From: an uncultured Cryomorphaceae bacterium | GTDB taxonomy: Bacteria > Bacteroidota > Bacteroidia > Flavobacteriales > Schleiferiaceae | Reading direction: 5' to 3' | DNA length: 57,279 nucleotides | Assembly (NCBI GenBank): GCA_937129395.1 | Contig: CAKZNE010000117.1 | Span: 1 to 57,279, forward strand | Shown here: piece by piece, positions 8,961-17,548 of the stretch | Position numbering within the stretch: the first letter of the stretch is position 1 | Layout of the letters: every line of letters begins with the position of its first letter | Made by a program: the position numbers and the translations under genes | Notes under the pieces: model-generated | The model's input: the letters and a program-made list of their open reading frames with translations, nothing else | Told to the model about the DNA's origin: nothing | Database searches by the model: none

Positions 8961-9755
8961 ATTAATGAGGTTATTCTATTTATTATTTCACTTCTCTCAT
9001 CTTGTGTGCCGTTAGAAAAGCTCACATATCTTCAGGATGGGGATGAAAACAACCCTGAAAATCAAGTAAATTATTCATTAAAAAGGGCCGCTTATTTGGT
9101 TCAAACTGGAGACATTCTTGCCATAACAATAAAAACTTCGGACCAAAGAGGGGCGATGTATTTTAACAATCAAGGAACTAGCTTTTTAAATCAAGGACAA
9201 GGCGATTTGTTGCTTTATCTTAACGGATATACAATTAACCCTGCTGGGTTTCTTGAACTGCCGGTTTTGGGTCAAATTAAGGTAGTAGACAAAACTCTAG
9301 AAGAAGTAAAATTTATTGTTGAAACTCTTTTAAACGAATATTTTAAAGATGCGGCGACCATGGTGAGTGTTCAAATGGGAGGAATTAGATTTTCCATTAT
9401 TGGCGACGTAGTAAACCCAGGTCGTTATGTTATCTATCAAAATCAGGTGAATGTATTTGAAGCTTTGGCTTTATCGGGAGATATTACTGTAGTTGGAAAT
9501 AGAAAAAGTGTTCAAATCATTCGTCAGATAAAAAATGACAGCCTTGTGACTGTAAATATTGACTTAACAGATACTAAGATTCTAGAATCGGAATATTTTT
9601 TTCTTCAGCCAAATGATATTATCAATGTAAAACCATTATCGGTTAAAACTCTTGGAATTGGAACATCGGGTTTTCAAACTTTCGCATCAATTTTGGCCGT
9701 TTTGGCCTCATCTGCAACGTTGATTTTCACCTTAAATCAAATTGGAAAAAGCTAA
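8961..9755 (+). CDS. Polysaccharide export lipoprotein, Wza-like (start codon unclear)
   Basis: Outer-membrane polysaccharide export protein: a Poly_export (PES) domain (about TGDILAITIKTSDQ onward), a SLBB-type repeat (GDVVNPGRYVIYQ), and a hydrophobic C-terminus, matching the short Bacteroidota Wza form. The first usable GTG (9006) falls directly after a lipobox cysteine: the frame upstream reads VILFIISLLSSC, clearly a lipoprotein signal. That frame is open from 8943 (TAG at 8940) but has no ATG, GTG or TTG. An out-of-frame ATG at 8965 would join it if one base were inserted. I placed the start at an ATT at 8961; a frameshift or sequence error is as likely. It is 7 bases from the Wzc-like gene. 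Confidence 0.85.
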   Translation: MNEVILFIISLLSSCVPLEKLTYLQDGDENNPENQVNYSLKRAAYLVQTGDILAITIKTSDQRGAMYFNNQGTSFLNQGQGDLLLYLNGYTINPAGFLELPVLGQIKVVDKTLEEVKFIVETLLNEYFKDAATMVSVQMGGIRFSIIGDVVNPGRYVIYQNQVNVFEALALSGDITVVGNRKSVQIIRQIKNDSLVTVNIDLTDTKILESEYFFLQPNDIINVKPLSVKTLGIGTSGFQTFASILAVLASSATLIFTLNQIGKS

Positions 9756-9762
9756 ATAATAA

Positions 9763-12210
9763 ATGGAGGTTAACAATGAAGCCCAAAAAGATCAATCTCA
9801 GGAAGGTATAGATCTTAAAAAGATATTTTTCCGATTACTTGGAAGTTGGCCCCTCTTCGTGGGTGCCGTTTTGGTCGCCTTAATAATTTCCTTTTTCATT
9901 GCCAGATATTCAAATATCGAATATGATGTAAACGGAATTGTGATTATAGAAACCGAGGGAAAGAGTGACTTTGGAATCGGTCAAATTGCTAGCGCAATTG
10001 GATATAATAATCCAAGATTGTCCTTTGAAAATGAAATGATCATATTGTCCTCATTTTCTTTAGTGGAAAAAACTATTGCGAATCTCGATTTTGAGGTTTC
10101 CTATTTTGAAGAAGGACGAGTAAAATCGGTTGAGGTCTATGACCGTTCCCCTTTTATAGTTGAGTTCGATTCGAGTCATATTCAATCTGTAAATGTGAAA
10201 TTCGTAATTATTCCAGAAGAAGACGGGTATAAACTCAGCTTTGATGCTGAGAATATGGCGCCTTATTCCTATGAGCAAAAAGCGTTTGTCGACGGGGATT
10301 TACCAAAACTGGATTTTAATAATGATAACCTTATTCAGTTTGGAGAATGGATAGAAACCGAGTATTTTAAATTTAAAATTAACACTACCAAATATTGGGC
10401 TGGAACAAATAGAGTCCAATTTGAATTTAATGATTATGAAAAATTAGTTTCAAAATACAGATCTGGGTTAAAGATTTACCCAACATCTGAAGGGAGTTCT
10501 GGAGTTACAATCACTCTAACTTCTGCATGTCCTTCAAGGGCTAAAGTGTTTATTGATCAATATACCTCCGAATATTTAAATTTGGAATTGGATGCAAAAA
10601 ACAGGATTTCTGATCAAACTATTGAGTTTATATCTAGGGAATTAAAGACGATTGAGGATTCTCTGTCTTTTATTGAGGGTATTATGCAAAATTTCCTTTC
10701 AGAGAAAAAAATTGTTGATTTAAGTGCGGAGGGAAAAGAAATTTTCACCAGACTTTACACTTTGGAATCTGAGTATTCGGAACAAATTTTAAAGGATAGA
10801 TATTACCGTTATTTGGAAAAGTACCTATTAGATGAAGGAGATAATGGAAGTATAGTTGCCCCTTCTTCTTTGGGTGTCAATGATCCGCTTTTAATAAAAA
10901 TAATCAGTAATTTAAGCGAGCTATACGTTGAGAAAAAATCGTTGGAAACTGGTTTTAAACCTGGGAACCCAGTTCTGGTAGGTCTGGAAACCAAAATTAA
11001 ATCTGAAAAGTCAATCCTAAAGGAAAATTTGAAAAACATTACAGCCAATTCGGCATTTATGCTTTCCTCTTTGGAAAAACGGATTGATTTAATTGAACAA
11101 AATATTTCCTCGTTTCCTCAAACGGAAAGAGAGCTTATTAACATCAAAAGGAAATACGAAGTAAGTGAGAAACTTTACGTTTTCTTAATGCAGAAAAAAG
11201 CAGAATCAAGCATTGTTAAAGCATCGAATTTACCAATTAATAAGGTTATTGACTCTGCCAGGATTTCCGATAGTCCTGTAAAACCGAGAAAGACATTTAT
11301 TTATGTGGTTGGTTTGCTTCTGGGTATTGTCCTGCCAATGGCCTTTATCACCCTGAGGGATCTTTTTGACGTTAAAATCAGATCTAAACAGGACGTAGAA
11401 TCCATGACAAAGATCCCTATCGTGGGAGCTGTTGGACACAATTCTAAAGAGAGTAATTTAATGGTAAGCCAGTATCCGAAATCGTCTATTTCGGAATCTT
11501 TTCGATCCCTAAGGGCAAATCTAAAATTCTTTGGAGTGGACAAAAAGGAAACTCCCGTTTTAATGTTTACTAGTTCTATCGGTGGTGAAGGAAAGACATT
11601 TTGCTCAATAAACTTAGCCACGGCTATGGCGGTAGGTAATAAGAAAACGATACTAATTGGAGTGGATCTAAGGAAGCCCAAAATTTATAATGATTTTGGA
11701 TTATCGAATGAGAAAGGACTATCCTCGTATTTAATAGGCGAACATAGTCTTGATGAAGTACTCCAACCTACTTCAATTAACAATTTGTATCTGATTTCAG
11801 CAGGCCCAATTCCACCCAATCCTGCTGAATTGATTCTAGACCAAAATTTTAAAAACCTTATTGAGTCCTTAAAAAAGAGTTTTGATTGCATTGTTCTAGA
11901 TACTCCACCCATTGGGTTGGTGGCTGATTCATTTGAAATAATGAAACACGTTGATTATACTTTTTATCTTTGCCGACAAGGTTATACCGATAAAAGCCTA
12001 TTGCAACTAGTAAATGAAAAATACAATCAAAAGGTTATTAAAAATATTGGAATTATTATTAATGACGTTTCGTTGAATTCAGGCTACGGATATGGCTATG
12101 GTTACGGCTATGGTTACGGTTATGGTTACGGTTATGGTTACGGCTATGGATATACGGATGAAGAAGAATCAAAAGGTGGCTTTTTTAGGAGGTTGAAAAA
12201 ATCGCTTTAA
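9763..12210 (+). CDS. Wzc-like polysaccharide co-polymerase / tyrosine autokinase
   Basis: 815 residues. Wzz domain with flanking transmembrane helices (about residues 28-47 and 507-530), long periplasmic coiled-coil region with a GNVR-like end, then a cytoplasmic BY-kinase: Walker A GGEGKT (607-612), A' ILIGVDLRKPK, Walker B CIVLDTPP (D713). The C-terminus carries twelve consecutive Gly-Tyr pairs (nucleotides 12082-12153) before an acidic and then basic tail. In this family a C-terminal tyrosine cluster is autophosphorylated to control chain length and export. It is translated with the Wza-like gene and followed by a strong terminator. Confidence 0.93.
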   Translation: MEVNNEAQKDQSQEGIDLKKIFFRLLGSWPLFVGAVLVALIISFFIARYSNIEYDVNGIVIIETEGKSDFGIGQIASAIGYNNPRLSFENEMIILSSFSLVEKTIANLDFEVSYFEEGRVKSVEVYDRSPFIVEFDSSHIQSVNVKFVIIPEEDGYKLSFDAENMAPYSYEQKAFVDGDLPKLDFNNDNLIQFGEWIETEYFKFKINTTKYWAGTNRVQFEFNDYEKLVSKYRSGLKIYPTSEGSSGVTITLTSACPSRAKVFIDQYTSEYLNLELDAKNRISDQTIEFISRELKTIEDSLSFIEGIMQNFLSEKKIVDLSAEGKEIFTRLYTLESEYSEQILKDRYYRYLEKYLLDEGDNGSIVAPSSLGVNDPLLIKIISNLSELYVEKKSLETGFKPGNPVLVGLETKIKSEKSILKENLKNITANSAFMLSSLEKRIDLIEQNISSFPQTERELINIKRKYEVSEKLYVFLMQKKAESSIVKASNLPINKVIDSARISDSPVKPRKTFIYVVGLLLGIVLPMAFITLRDLFDVKIRSKQDVESMTKIPIVGAVGHNSKESNLMVSQYPKSSISESFRSLRANLKFFGVDKKETPVLMFTSSIGGEGKTFCSINLATAMAVGNKKTILIGVDLRKPKIYNDFGLSNEKGLSSYLIGEHSLDEVLQPTSINNLYLISAGPIPPNPAELILDQNFKNLIESLKKSFDCIVLDTPPIGLVADSFEIMKHVDYTFYLCRQGYTDKSLLQLVNEKYNQKVIKNIGIIINDVSLNSGYGYGYGYGYGYGYGYGYGYGYGYTDEEESKGGFFRRLKKSL
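12082..12153 (+). repeat. Tandem Gly-Tyr codon repeat in the kinase tail
   Basis: Twelve 6-base units GGN TAY in a row encode (Gly-Tyr)x12. The units vary between GGT, GGC, GGA and TAT, TAC, so selection on protein is suggested, though unit number could still change by slippage. Confidence 0.9.
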
Positions 12211-12236
12211 GATAACCATAGATTCTGGTAAAGTTT

Positions 12237-12244
12237 TATATTTG
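12237..12244 (+). promoter_or_regulatory. -7 box TATATTTG abutting the terminator palindrome
   Basis: A perfect TAnnTTTG match ends exactly at the first base of the 16-bp palindrome that follows. If used, transcription toward the regulator gene at 12322 would begin within the palindrome. No -33 element is evident. Confidence 0.4.
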
Positions 12245-12289
12245 CATTCACATTGAGTATAATAAGTACTCAATGTGAATGCTTTTTTT
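12244..12289 (+). terminator. Strong intrinsic terminator after the Wzc-like gene
   Basis: A perfect 16-bp stem (12244-12259 with 12267-12282; left arm GCATTCACATTGAGTA), 7-base loop and a run of seven T (12283-12289). It separates the export genes from the glycan-synthesis operon. Confidence 0.88.
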
Positions 12290-12321
12290 GTTTAATAAAA
12301 GTAAGTTGATTAATATTTGAA

Positions 12322-12855
12322 ATGATAGAGACCCTCATCACCTCAAAGACTCGAGTAAAGTTATTATTGAAGTTTTTTCTGAACTCCAATACGAAATCGT
12401 ATTTGAGAAATTTAGAGAGTGAATTTGGTGACTCAACCAACGCTATCCGTCAGGAATTAAACAGATTGGAAGGAGCTGGGCTTTTATCCAGTGAAAAAAA
12501 AGGCAACAAGAAGCTGTTTCAAGCCAATATGTTACATCCCCTTTTTGGAGATCTTCAAAATATTATCAAAAAATTTGTAGGAATAGATCAAATTATTGAA
12601 CGAATTGTGGAAAGAGTAGGAAATGTTGATCGAGTCTATTTGGAAGGCGAGTTGGCTAGGGGGATTGACTCAGATGTTGTTGATCTTGTTTTAATAGGAG
12701 AAACTATTAACAGAGCCTATTTGACTAGTTTAATTGAAAAAATAGAACCTATTCTAGGAAAGCACATTCGATACGTTATTAAGAACAAAGAAGAAGCTAC
12801 TAAGTATTTAGTAACAAAAAATGAATCATTTTTAATTTGGAATAAATCATGTTAA
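12322..12855 (+). CDS. Winged-helix regulator with degenerate nucleotidyltransferase-like domain
   Basis: 177 residues. Residues 1-75 form an ArsR-like winged helix (SNTKSYLRNLESEFGDSTNA, then NAIRQELNRLEGAGLLSSEK). Residues 105-175 resemble a minimal nucleotidyltransferase fold (EGELARGIDSDVVDLVLIG keeps the ARG-x2-SD-x2-DL pattern). Similar proteins are often the first gene of flavobacterial polysaccharide loci, beside a nucleotide-sugar dehydrogenase, as here (7-base overlap with the next gene). A role in controlling this locus is inferred from position; no ligand or operator is known to me. Confidence 0.75.
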   Translation: MIETLITSKTRVKLLLKFFLNSNTKSYLRNLESEFGDSTNAIRQELNRLEGAGLLSSEKKGNKKLFQANMLHPLFGDLQNIIKKFVGIDQIIERIVERVGNVDRVYLEGELARGIDSDVVDLVLIGETINRAYLTSLIEKIEPILGKHIRYVIKNKEEATKYLVTKNESFLIWNKSC

Positions 12856-14135
12856 ACCAAAATCATCAAAAAATTGCAATTATAGGCTTGGGTTATGTAG
12901 GTCTGCCATTGGCGGTTGAGTTTTCGAAAAAATATAAGGTGGTCGGCTTTGATATTAAAGAGGCAAGAGTAACGGAACTTAATAGCGGTGCTGATTCAAC
13001 ACTTGAGGTGGAGGAAGCTATTCTCAACGCAGCCTTAAAAGGCGGTGAATCAATAGGTCTTGAGCTTTCATCGGATGTGGAAAGTATTAAAGATTGTAAT
13101 ATTTTTATTGTTACAGTACCAACTCCAATAGACGCTTTTAAAACACCAGACTTATCTCCACTTAAGGGAGCTTCCAAAATGATTGGCAAAATTTTAAAGG
13201 AAGGCGATATTGTGATTTATGAATCTACAACTTTTCCAGGTTGTACCGAAGAGGATTGTGTGCCGATATTGGAAGAGCAATCTGGTTTGAAATTTAACCA
13301 GGATTTTTATTGTGGCTATTCGCCCGAAAGAATAAATCCAGGAGATAAAATTAATACACTTACAAAAATTGTAAAGGTAACTTCAGGTTCCACCACGGAA
13401 ATTGGGCAAGTGGTGGATAAACTTTACGCCTCCATTATTACTGCTGGTACCCATTTGGCCCCTAATATGAAAGTTGCCGAAGCTTCTAAAGCAATAGAGA
13501 ATGCACAAAGAGATGTAAATATCTCTTTTGTAAATGAATTGGCTCTAATTTTTGATAGAATTGGAATTGATACTACAGATGTAATTGAAGCAGCAGCAAC
13601 TAAATGGAATTTCCTAAAATACAAGCCCGGTCTTGTAGGTGGTCATTGTATTGGGGTTGATCCTTATTACCTCGCCCATAAGGCAGAGTCGTTAGGTTAT
13701 CATCCTCAAGTAATTCTTTCTGGAAGAAGAGTAAATGATAACATGGGAATGTTCGTGGCTAATAAGGTTGTGAAATTAATGATTAATAAAGGCCAAGTTA
13801 TTAAAGGTTCTAAGGCCCTTATTTTAGGAATTACCTTTAAAGAGAACTGCCCAGATATTAGAAATACTAGAGTGGTGGATATTCATAAAGAACTTCTTCA
13901 ATTTGGAATGAACGTGGATATTTTTGATCCTTGGGCAAATTATGAAGAAGTTAAGCATGAATACGACCTGGAAATTTTAACTAAATTACCTCAAAATCAG
14001 TACGATTCTATAATCGTAGCTGTATCTCACAATGAATTTTTAGAAATTGATTTTAATGAATTGAAATCTGAAAAAGCAATAGTTTTTGACACAAAATCAT
14101 TCTTAAGTCTCGATAAAATCGATGGTAGATTATAA
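12849..14135 (+). CDS. UDP-N-acetylhexosamine 6-dehydrogenase (WbpA/WbpO/TviB type)
   Basis: Oxidises the C6 hydroxyl of a UDP-HexNAc to the uronic acid using NAD. 428 residues. Rossmann motif IGLGYVGLPLAVEFSKKY at residue 10, the central TVPTPID and ESTTFPGCTEE segments, and the catalytic cysteine in GGHCIGVDPYYLAHKAE. It overlaps the regulator by 7 bases and the next gene by 14 bases. WbpB- and WbpD-like neighbours point to UDP-GlcNAc as substrate (UDP-GlcNAcA product), although GalNAc cannot be excluded. Confidence 0.9.
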   Translation: MLNQNHQKIAIIGLGYVGLPLAVEFSKKYKVVGFDIKEARVTELNSGADSTLEVEEAILNAALKGGESIGLELSSDVESIKDCNIFIVTVPTPIDAFKTPDLSPLKGASKMIGKILKEGDIVIYESTTFPGCTEEDCVPILEEQSGLKFNQDFYCGYSPERINPGDKINTLTKIVKVTSGSTTEIGQVVDKLYASIITAGTHLAPNMKVAEASKAIENAQRDVNISFVNELALIFDRIGIDTTDVIEAAATKWNFLKYKPGLVGGHCIGVDPYYLAHKAESLGYHPQVILSGRRVNDNMGMFVANKVVKLMINKGQVIKGSKALILGITFKENCPDIRNTRVVDIHKELLQFGMNVDIFDPWANYEEVKHEYDLEILTKLPQNQYDSIIVAVSHNEFLEIDFNELKSEKAIVFDTKSFLSLDKIDGRL

Positions 14136-15159
14136 AATTGAAAATAAGGTAAAATTTGCCGTTGTAGGTTGCGGCCACATAGGGAAAAGGCATGCTGAAA
14201 TGATCCGTAGAAATCCGGAGGCAGAATTAGTAGCTTTAGTGGATATTAAGGAAAAAGATAAATTAGGTATCCCGGAAGAGAATGTTCCATTTTATAATAC
14301 GGTTGAAGAATTTTTAGAAGCCGATATTGATTGCGATGTAGTGAACATTGCGACCCCAAATGGTTTTCATGCAGAGCAGTCCTTAAAAGCACTTGAAGCC
14401 AGAATGCATATCGTGGTGGAGAAGCCAATGGCTTTGTCAAAATTAGATGCAGAGAAGGTTATATTTAAAGCTCTTCATGTGCATAAACATTTGTTTGCTG
14501 TAATGCAAAATAGATATTCGCCTCCATCGGCCTGGTTAAAAGGATTAGTAGATAGTGGAAAGCTTGGGGAGATTTACATGGTTCAACTAAATTGCTATTG
14601 GAATAGAGATGATCGTTATTATCATTCAAATACCTGGCACGGAAAGAAGGATTTGGATGGCGGAACTTTGTTTACTCAATTTTCTCATTTTATTGATATT
14701 ATGTATTGGCTTTTTGGTGATATCTCTAACATCACAGCAAGGTTCAATGATTTTAATCATCAAAATCTTACAGATTTTGAAGATTCCGGTATCGTGAATT
14801 TCGATTTTGTAAATGGTGGAATGGGTTGTTTAAACTATTCAACTTCAGTACCCATGAGTAATTTGGAGTCGAGCCTTACAGTTATTGCCGAAAATGGCTC
14901 TATTAAGGTTGGCGGCCAATACATGGATAAGGTAGAAGTTTGTAATGTAAAAGATTATGAAATGCCTGAATTAGCTCCTACTAACCCAGGTAATGACTAT
15001 GGCGCATATAAAGGCTCAGCCGCAAACCATAACTACATTATTGAAAATGTAATTGATGTGCTTAAAGGCAGAAATTCCATTACAACAAATGCCCTTGAAG
15101 GGTTGAAAGTAGTCGATATAATAGAAAGGATTTATTCAGAAAAGAAAGGACAGAAGTAA
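14122..15159 (+). CDS. Gfo/Idh/MocA oxidoreductase, WbpB/WlbA-like
   Basis: 345 residues. N-terminal Rossmann fold (VVGCGHIGKRHAEMI), the EKPMALS motif with the catalytic lysine, and the GGTLFTQFSHFIDIMYWLFGD stretch typical of UDP-GlcNAcA 3-dehydrogenases. These enzymes make the 3-oxo sugar that a WbpE aminotransferase and WbpD acetyltransferase convert to a 2,3-diacetamido uronic acid. The overlap with the dehydrogenase upstream supports a joint step. A dedicated WbpE is not seen in the window. Confidence 0.85.
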   Translation: MVDYKIENKVKFAVVGCGHIGKRHAEMIRRNPEAELVALVDIKEKDKLGIPEENVPFYNTVEEFLEADIDCDVVNIATPNGFHAEQSLKALEARMHIVVEKPMALSKLDAEKVIFKALHVHKHLFAVMQNRYSPPSAWLKGLVDSGKLGEIYMVQLNCYWNRDDRYYHSNTWHGKKDLDGGTLFTQFSHFIDIMYWLFGDISNITARFNDFNHQNLTDFEDSGIVNFDFVNGGMGCLNYSTSVPMSNLESSLTVIAENGSIKVGGQYMDKVEVCNVKDYEMPELAPTNPGNDYGAYKGSAANHNYIIENVIDVLKGRNSITTNALEGLKVVDIIERIYSEKKGQK

Positions 15160-15206
15160 AAGGTTACAGCCTGTTTAATCCTAAAACCAATACAAGATTG
15201 TAATAT

Positions 15207-16388
15207 ATGTTAGACCTAATTGGACGTAAAGAAAAATTGTTTTCTCAAGATATTTCTGAACTAAATGAAGATTTATTTTCAAAAGTTAATAGCTCAAAAT
15301 TCCTTGTCCTAGGAGGAGCTGGGTCAATCGGTCAAGCGGTGGTGAAGGAGATTTTTAAAAGAAATCCTTTAAAACTCTATGTTGTTGATATTTCTGAAAA
15401 TAACCTTGTAGAATTGGTTAGAGATATTAGAAGTTCAGCCGGATATATAGAGGGTGACTTTCAAACTTTTGCTTTGGATATTGGTTCATGGCAATATGAT
15501 GACTTTGTTAAAAATAGTGGTGAATTCGATTATGTTTTGAATTTATCGGCGCTTAAACATGTTAGAAGTGAAAAGGATGTTTTTACTTTAATGCGAATGA
15601 TTGAAGTCAACATTTTTAATACCACTAAAACAATTAAACAAAGTATTAAACAAGGAGCGAAAAAATACTTTTGTGTTTCCACTGATAAAGCCGCAAACCC
15701 TGTGAATATGATGGGAGGTTCTAAAAGAATAATGGAGATGTTTGTAATGGAGGAAAGTAAAAACATTAATCTTTCCATGGCACGTTTCGCTAATGTTGCC
15801 TTTTCTGACGGATCCCTACTTCATGGGTTTAACCAAAGGATACAAAAGAAACAACCAATTGTGGCACCAAATGATATCAAAAGATATTTTGTAACCCCAC
15901 AAGAGTCTGGGGAATTGTGCCTTTTGTCTTGTATTTATGGAGAAAACCGCGATATATTTTTTCCGAAATTAAGCGAGGATCTACACCTAATTACTTTTTC
16001 TGAAATAGCCGATCGCTACCTGAAAAGTATTGGTTTTGAACCTTACCCGTGTAAATCTGAGGTTGAAGCCCGAGAATTAATGTCAACTTTACCTCAAAAA
16101 GGAAAATGGCCTTGTTTATTTACGACTAGTGATACGACAGGAGAAAAAGATTTTGAAGAATTCTTTACGGACAAGGAAGTGTTGGATTTAGAGAGATTCA
16201 AAAACCTAGGGGCAATTAAAAATAATCTCGAGGACAATTCAGAAAAGCTTGAGTATTTCGAAAAATCAATTTCAAAATTTAAGGAGTCCTCAGAATATTC
16301 AAAAAAAGAAATTGTAGATCTTTTCTTTACTATGCTTCCTGGATTTGGACATGAAGAGAAAGGAAAAAATTTAGATGGCAAAATGTAA
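15207..16388 (+). CDS. Nucleotide-sugar 4,6-dehydratase, LegB-like
   Basis: 393 residues. Extended SDR of the CapD/PseB/LegB group: GGAGSIGQAVVKEIF for NAD binding, LSALKHVRSEKD, and a Ser...Met-x3-Lys catalytic set (STDKAANPVN, MMGGSK) in which Met replaces the usual Tyr, as in other inverting and non-inverting GlcNAc 4,6-dehydratases. It is followed at 11 bases by a LegC-like aminotransferase and the whole legionaminate set, so it most likely performs the first step on GDP- or UDP-GlcNAc. The C-terminal ~70 residues are family-specific. Confidence 0.8.
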   Translation: MLDLIGRKEKLFSQDISELNEDLFSKVNSSKFLVLGGAGSIGQAVVKEIFKRNPLKLYVVDISENNLVELVRDIRSSAGYIEGDFQTFALDIGSWQYDDFVKNSGEFDYVLNLSALKHVRSEKDVFTLMRMIEVNIFNTTKTIKQSIKQGAKKYFCVSTDKAANPVNMMGGSKRIMEMFVMEESKNINLSMARFANVAFSDGSLLHGFNQRIQKKQPIVAPNDIKRYFVTPQESGELCLLSCIYGENRDIFFPKLSEDLHLITFSEIADRYLKSIGFEPYPCKSEVEARELMSTLPQKGKWPCLFTTSDTTGEKDFEEFFTDKEVLDLERFKNLGAIKNNLEDNSEKLEYFEKSISKFKESSEYSKKEIVDLFFTMLPGFGHEEKGKNLDGKM

Positions 16389-16399
16389 GTTTTTTATTT

Positions 16400-17548
16400 A
16401 TGAGCAATAATTTTGAGGCTATCATCCGGGGAATAAGAAAAAGCTTTAATACCAAAGAGTTTATTCCGCTGCATGTACCTCAGTTTTGGGGTAAAGAAAA
16501 AGAAAACCTTTTAGATACTATAGACAGCACTTTTGTTTCTTCCGTTGGCGCGTTTGTAAATAAAGTAGAAGAACAAATGACCGACCTTACTAAAACGGCA
16601 AAGGCTGCCGCTGTGGTTAACGGCACAGCAGGGCTCCAGGTAAGTTTGAGAATCGCTGGTGTTAACCCTGGCGATGAAGTTCTGACCCAAGCTTTAACTT
16701 TTGTGGCAACAGCAAATTCAATAGCTTATAATCATGCATCTCCAGTTTTTATTGATGTAGATAAAGATACGATGGGCTTGTCCCCAATTGCATTAAAAAA
16801 CTTTTTAGAAGAGTTTGGTGATTTGAGAGAAGAGGGTTGTTTTAATAAAAAAACGAATAAAAGAATTGCAGCCTGTATGCCAATGCACACTTTTGGTTTT
16901 ATGTGCAGAATAGATGAAATTGTTGCCATTTGTGATGATTGGGAAATTCCGGTGGTTGAGGATGCTGCAGAAGCATTGGGTAGCTCATATAAAGGAATTT
17001 CAGCTGGAAAATTTGGTCAAACGGGTGTATTCTCCTTTAATGGAAATAAAATTATTACTGCCGGAGGCGGTGGAGTAATTGTTAGCAGAGAACCGGAATT
17101 TGCTGAAAAGGCAAAATATTTAACCACTACTGCAAAGGTTCCTCATAAATGGGAATATGTGCACCAAGAAATGGGTTATAATTTTAGAATGCCAAATCTA
17201 AACGCGGCGTTGCTTTCTGCCCAATTGGATAATTTTGATCATTATAAAAGTTCAAAAGCCGAACTATATTTAGAATATAAAGCCTTATTTGAAGGAAGTA
17301 ATGTGGAATTAGTTTCGATACCAAAGGACACAAATTGGAATTATTGGTTAATGAGCGCTTGTTTTGAAGATAAAAAGGAAAGAGATGTTTTTCTTGAGAA
17401 GTCCAATGAAAGTGGAATTATGACTAGACCAATCTGGCAATTAATGTACAGATTGCCGATGTACGAAAATTGCCAGAAAGACGAGCAATTGAATGCGGAA
17501 TTTTTAGAGCAGAGAATTGTTAATATGCCTAGTAGTGCAAGAAAATAA
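16400..17548 (+). CDS. PLP-dependent aminotransferase, LegC-like
   Basis: DegT/DnrJ/EryC1-type enzyme, 382 residues, that would add the 4-amino group to the 4-keto-6-deoxy sugar. The PLP-lysine segment is FSFNGNKIITAGGGG, with VNGTAGLQVSLRIAGV and VVEDAAEALGSSYKG also conserved. It sits between the LegB-like dehydratase and the LegH-like acetyltransferase, and its 3' end overlaps the next reading frame. A second DegT enzyme at 44024 looks PglE-like instead. Confidence 0.85.
   Translation: MSNNFEAIIRGIRKSFNTKEFIPLHVPQFWGKEKENLLDTIDSTFVSSVGAFVNKVEEQMTDLTKTAKAAAVVNGTAGLQVSLRIAGVNPGDEVLTQALTFVATANSIAYNHASPVFIDVDKDTMGLSPIALKNFLEEFGDLREEGCFNKKTNKRIAACMPMHTFGFMCRIDEIVAICDDWEIPVVEDAAEALGSSYKGISAGKFGQTGVFSFNGNKIITAGGGGVIVSREPEFAEKAKYLTTTAKVPHKWEYVHQEMGYNFRMPNLNAALLSAQLDNFDHYKSSKAELYLEYKALFEGSNVELVSIPKDTNWNYWLMSACFEDKKERDVFLEKSNESGIMTRPIWQLMYRLPMYENCQKDEQLNAEFLEQRIVNMPSSARK

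Noticed and set aside
8965-9012. ATG at 8965 as start of the export protein
   Set aside because: In its own frame it gives only a 16-residue peptide before a stop; it could serve only with a frameshift.
12082-12153. Tandem repeat as CRISPR or noncoding satellite
   Set aside because: Units are 6 bases, in frame, encode Gly-Tyr, and sit at the end of a tyrosine kinase where a Tyr cluster is expected.
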